A stretch of DNA of 64,000 nt from Bin25 sp026709415 (lineage in GTDB: Bacteria; Bacteroidota; Bacteroidia; Flavobacteriales; Flavobacteriaceae). The stretch covers positions 310,001 to 374,000 of the forward strand of contig OZ241330.1 of NCBI GenBank assembly GCA_965200045.1, given 5' to 3'. This document shows positions 61,108-64,000 of the stretch, piece by piece (position 1 is the first letter of the stretch; every line of letters begins with the position of its first letter). The translations under genes and the position numbers were made by a program. The notes below the pieces were generated by a model that saw only the letters and a list, made by a program, of their open reading frames with translations, made no database searches and was not told where the DNA came from.

Positions 61108-61941
61108 ATGGTTGAAGGCGTTCTAACAAAGATGCAAGTCCAGTACCACAGACAAAGCCCAGTGGACTATTTTTTGAGTTTTGAAAATTCTTTTATTCAC
61201 CTGAATCAATTCATTGGTCAGCACATTCTTATCGAGCCTCAAGGCTGTCAATGTTTGGGTTGTCATACGACCTTCACCCCAGATGACGTGCCTTTTTTCT
61301 TTCGTAGGGGTTATTGTGGGACATGCTTTTCAAAAAGGCCTGAGATTGGTGACTGGGTGATTTCTCCAGAATTGAGTCAATCCCATTTAGACATCGAAGA
61401 TCGAGACTTGGCGTATGAAAAAAAATACCAACTCCAACCGCATATGGTCTATTTAGCCGCCACTAGTAAAATTAAAGTTGGCGTCACCCGTAAAGAAAAC
61501 GCCATTATCCGTTGGGTTGACCAAGGAGCAAAACAAGCGATTGAACTCCTTGAAGTCCCCAATCGATATTTGGCCGGGATCACTGAAGTAGCCCTTAAAA
61601 AGTATTATTCAAGTGCCACGCCATGGCAACAAATGCTCAAAGGAGAGGACATTGATGTTGATTGGGCCAAAGAAAAATCTCGTGCTTTAGAACTTATACC
61701 AAATCAAGTCAAAAAATACATCAACCCGGCAAAACCAAAACCCACCGAAGTATATTACCCCATCAAAACAAAACCAACAAAACCCAAATCTTTGAGCATT
61801 GACTTTCTTAAAAATGGACAAACACCCATTGAAGGTTCATTACAAGGGATTCGAGGGCAGTATTTATTATTTGATGATCAACGAGTGTTTAATGTTCGTC
61901 GGCATGAAGGATTCAAAGTCAAGATTTCTGTAAAAATCTAA
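61108..61941 (+). CDS. DUF2797 protein with zinc-ribbon-like cysteine motif
   Basis: 277 residues. An N-terminal cysteine cluster (QGCQCLGCHTTFTPDD, GYCGTCFSKRPEI) may bind zinc. The central part has MVYLAATSKIKVGVTRKENAIIRWVDQGA, which resembles the GIY-YIG-like fold reported for DUF2797, but without obvious catalytic residues. The C terminus is basic and lysine/proline-rich. Divergent from the GH3-like gene. Function unknown. Confidence 0.8.
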   Translation: MVEGVLTKMQVQYHRQSPVDYFLSFENSFIHLNQFIGQHILIEPQGCQCLGCHTTFTPDDVPFFFRRGYCGTCFSKRPEIGDWVISPELSQSHLDIEDRDLAYEKKYQLQPHMVYLAATSKIKVGVTRKENAIIRWVDQGAKQAIELLEVPNRYLAGITEVALKKYYSSATPWQQMLKGEDIDVDWAKEKSRALELIPNQVKKYINPAKPKPTEVYYPIKTKPTKPKSLSIDFLKNGQTPIEGSLQGIRGQYLLFDDQRVFNVRRHEGFKVKISVKI

Positions 61942-62017
61942 CCCAGTTTTTGAGTCAACAGAACCATACGAAGTCCTATTGATTCCTCTTTTTTGCAAGT
62001 AACGTTCGAAAAAACAA

Positions 62018-64000
62018 TCAATCCAATGTTTCGATTAACCATCCTTCTGCAGAATCCACCATCGGAATTAATTGATTGTTTTGGCTTCCAAAAAACCTCC
62101 TTGAGGATGTTCCCGTGATTAAATTGAGAGCTCTTTTGACCAAGGGATCTTGTTCATCGCCCAATGGTTTGAGATCTATTAGGCTTTCTATTAACTGATT
62201 GCTACTTGAAGGCGTAAATCCATCGTATCCATAAGATTCTCCTGAAGAATTAGTCAGTGATGATATCACGACACTCAAAACTAGGGTATGGTCACTGTTG
62301 ATATCTCCAGATGTTTTATAATAATTGCTTGGAGAGTCATTATGGTCGAATAAATAAAGTGTCGCCAAATGTTTACCAACGGTTTGCTCACCGATTACCG
62401 TGACATTCACATAAGGACTTATTCCACTGATGACCGCTTCACTAGCCGAAGCTGTTCTATCACTGGTTAAAACATAAACATTCGAAACATTCAATTTATT
62501 CACCGGAACAGTTCTAGCTGAATCCAAATAATCGATAAAATACTCATTTTCTGCTCCATTGGCTACCTTAGAATTATAATTTTTTTGAAGAAATACGCTT
62601 GAAGAGCTTTGTCCCGAAATCATAGAACCCAAAGCGGTAGCCGTTGATAGATACCCCCCTCGATTATACCTCAAATCCAATATCAAATCAGTGATTGGTT
62701 CATCAGCGAATGTTTTAAACACGGCGTTTAAATCCGAAACACTTCTATGAAACTGATAATACGCCAGGTAACCAATTTTGCTTGATCCTTTTGAGATGAT
62801 GGAATGAGCCATAATCGGATCTCTAGTGACATTAGATTGTTTAGAGATGGTGGCTGTTTTATTTAAATCTACTTCTGCAATTGGATTGTCTAAATCTACA
62901 CTGGGTTGTAACTCAATCATTTTTAGCCTCATGCTATTAGAACTCAATAGACTTTGGTAATTGTTAGTGGTGAGACGCGTTCCATTGACATGAGAAAAAA
63001 CATCTCCTCTTGAAACCTTTCCATCAGCTGGGGTTCCTGGAAAAGCAAACTGCACTATACCCACTAATTGAGAAGAACCGCTTTTGACACGTGCAATTTG
63101 AAATAATAGACCATTATCAAATCCTGCGGCAGAATGCACGCTAGCTATTTCTTGTACGCTGGTTGAATAACTGTACAGATCACCTCCCCTTTGGCCTCTA
63201 TTGTACAATAACCCTTTAAAAAAACTGCTATAATCCGAATTTTGTTCGATAAATCGTTTGTAATCATCATCCGAACTGGCTTTTGAATCATCTAAATCTG
63301 AAACATTCTCTTGCCATAAGTACCAATAATTCAAACCTTTCCATACAAAATCACTTCTTTCATAGGTGGAAGATTCCAAATCTATATGGACTGACGGAGG
63401 GTTTTTAACGGTTATTTGATATTCAATAAAGTGATCTTGATTTTCATAGGTTATGGTTAAAACAACCGTTGCGGACCCTTCTGATTTGGCCGTTATTTGT
63501 CCTGTGCTCGTATCAACTGTTAATACTGATGATTTATTGGGGTCTTTTAAACGCCAACTCGATGAGCTCACATTGGTTACGATGTCTTGCTCGTTTTTAA
63601 AGTTGAAATCCAAATCGGGATTTGAATCACCAAGAACCACTTCATCATTAGAAGGTTTTCCAGTAATGGATAATTCCCGAACCTTAATTTCTGCGGTATC
63701 TTTATACGTATAGCTAGCATAGATCACTTCTATTATGACCTCATAAGTGCCAACATCATTTGCACTGAAGACTTCATTAGAATTTACTCCTCGCCACCGA
63801 ATAGTCGAAGGCGTTAGATCAAGGCCTCCATTCCCATCGGTAAAAGAATATTCAAAGTTTACATTCTCTCCTTTCAAAACCCCTCCATTAACGCTTCTAT
63901 GGAGTATCAGTATGGGTTGTTCAACCTCTATTGAAAAAGATCCTGACTGGTAGCTTTGATTGTTATAGATTGCTTCAGCCGAAATGTTGGCGGTCCCTTT
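62018..64000 (-). CDS. Secreted S41 (tail-specific) protease with Ig-like domains, 5' end outside window
   Basis: The frame is open to base 64000, so the start lies to the right. The N-terminal part seen holds at least two Ig-like or Big-type domains (NISAEAIYNNQSYQSGSFSI..., VDTSTGQITAKSEGSATVVLTI). A PDZ-like domain (GIVQFAFPGTPADGKVSRGD) is next, then the S41 core LILDLRYNRGGYLSTA, the catalytic serine in DRTASASEAVISG and lysine in GEQTVGKHLA. Such exported proteases degrade or process envelope and secreted proteins. The C terminus is not a recognisable type IX sorting domain. Confidence 0.88.
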   Translation of the reverse strand, partial: KGTANISAEAIYNNQSYQSGSFSIEVEQPILILHRSVNGGVLKGENVNFEYSFTDGNGGLDLTPSTIRWRGVNSNEVFSANDVGTYEVIIEVIYASYTYKDTAEIKVRELSITGKPSNDEVVLGDSNPDLDFNFKNEQDIVTNVSSSSWRLKDPNKSSVLTVDTSTGQITAKSEGSATVVLTITYENQDHFIEYQITVKNPPSVHIDLESSTYERSDFVWKGLNYWYLWQENVSDLDDSKASSDDDYKRFIEQNSDYSSFFKGLLYNRGQRGGDLYSYSTSVQEIASVHSAAGFDNGLLFQIARVKSGSSQLVGIVQFAFPGTPADGKVSRGDVFSHVNGTRLTTNNYQSLLSSNSMRLKMIELQPSVDLDNPIAEVDLNKTATISKQSNVTRDPIMAHSIISKGSSKIGYLAYYQFHRSVSDLNAVFKTFADEPITDLILDLRYNRGGYLSTATALGSMISGQSSSSVFLQKNYNSKVANGAENEYFIDYLDSARTVPVNKLNVSNVYVLTSDRTASASEAVISGISPYVNVTVIGEQTVGKHLATLYLFDHNDSPSNYYKTSGDINSDHTLVLSVVISSLTNSSGESYGYDGFTPSSSNQLIESLIDLKPLGDEQDPLVKRALNLITGTSSRRFFGSQNNQLIPMVDSAEGWLIETLD

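Noticed and set aside
1..64000. CRISPR arrays, tRNA and rRNA genes
   Set aside because: I saw no regularly spaced repeats and no cloverleaf-like or rRNA-like sequence by eye; a covariance-model scan would be needed to exclude a tRNA completely.

Overview
The window looks like chromosome from a member of the Bacteroidota, probably Flavobacteriia or a near relative. The DNA is AT-rich. Three things support this: the ileS-dksA/traR-lspA gene order at the left end, typical families of that phylum (SusC-like TonB receptor with a carboxypeptidase-regulatory domain, DUF2723 membrane protein, GH3-like protein, MORN-repeat exported protein), and TAnnTTTG promoter boxes before two genes. TGA is a normal stop here: ileS, lspA, the phosphohexomutase and the ABC transporter all end with it. 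The species cannot be named from this sequence.

Layout. 1-1947: end of ileS, a DksA/TraR-type protein, an exported protein and lspA. 2061-3739: a convergent, tail-overlapping type II restriction-modification pair (MjaI-like endonuclease plus TSPPY methylase). 3905-5970: two decayed genes of a former operon; one, with an HExxH motif, was split by an ISL3-family element with an 8-bp AAAATTTT duplication. 6308-9769: class I ribonucleotide reductase nrdB-nrdA. 9801-12793: a two-TM protein, a ClpX-like AAA+ paralogue without the zinc domain, and an unknown protein. 13110-19752: a MORN-repeat protein, then a leftward set of beta-helix lipoprotein, TonB receptor and PiT phosphate transporter. 20048-21268: a membrane-anchored metallophosphoesterase.

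21.3-37.1 kb is a defence and mobile island. It holds a decayed IS5-like element, a four-gene operon of unknown function containing two related proteins, a second restriction-modification pair (possibly ThaI-like), a DUF262/DUF1524/DUF4268 GmrSD-type protein, a serine recombinase, a 2.9-kb IS1595-family transposon carrying a methylase-HNH fusion, and two convergent TIR operons. One operon is TIR + three-TM protein + TIR-like protein; the other is HEPN + TIR. A truncated Panacea (DUF4065) gene closes the island. The transposon's methylase begins at a C9 tract that puts it out of frame with its natural ATG, which suggests phase variation.

37.3-64 kb is mostly housekeeping: a DUF2723 protein, a MntA/HepT toxin-antitoxin pair whose antitoxin has lost its catalytic motif, 5-formyl-THF cyclo-ligase, a DUF6161-like protein, UDP-glucose dehydrogenase, uvrC, a GNAT acetyltransferase, a 2-hydroxyacid dehydrogenase, a Na+/alanine symporter, a frameshifted M20 amidohydrolase, a duplicated small membrane protein, phosphohexomutase with an MsbA-like ABC exporter, a GH3-like protein, a DUF2797 protein and a large S41 protease that runs off the right edge. 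I saw no rRNA, tRNA or CRISPR array.
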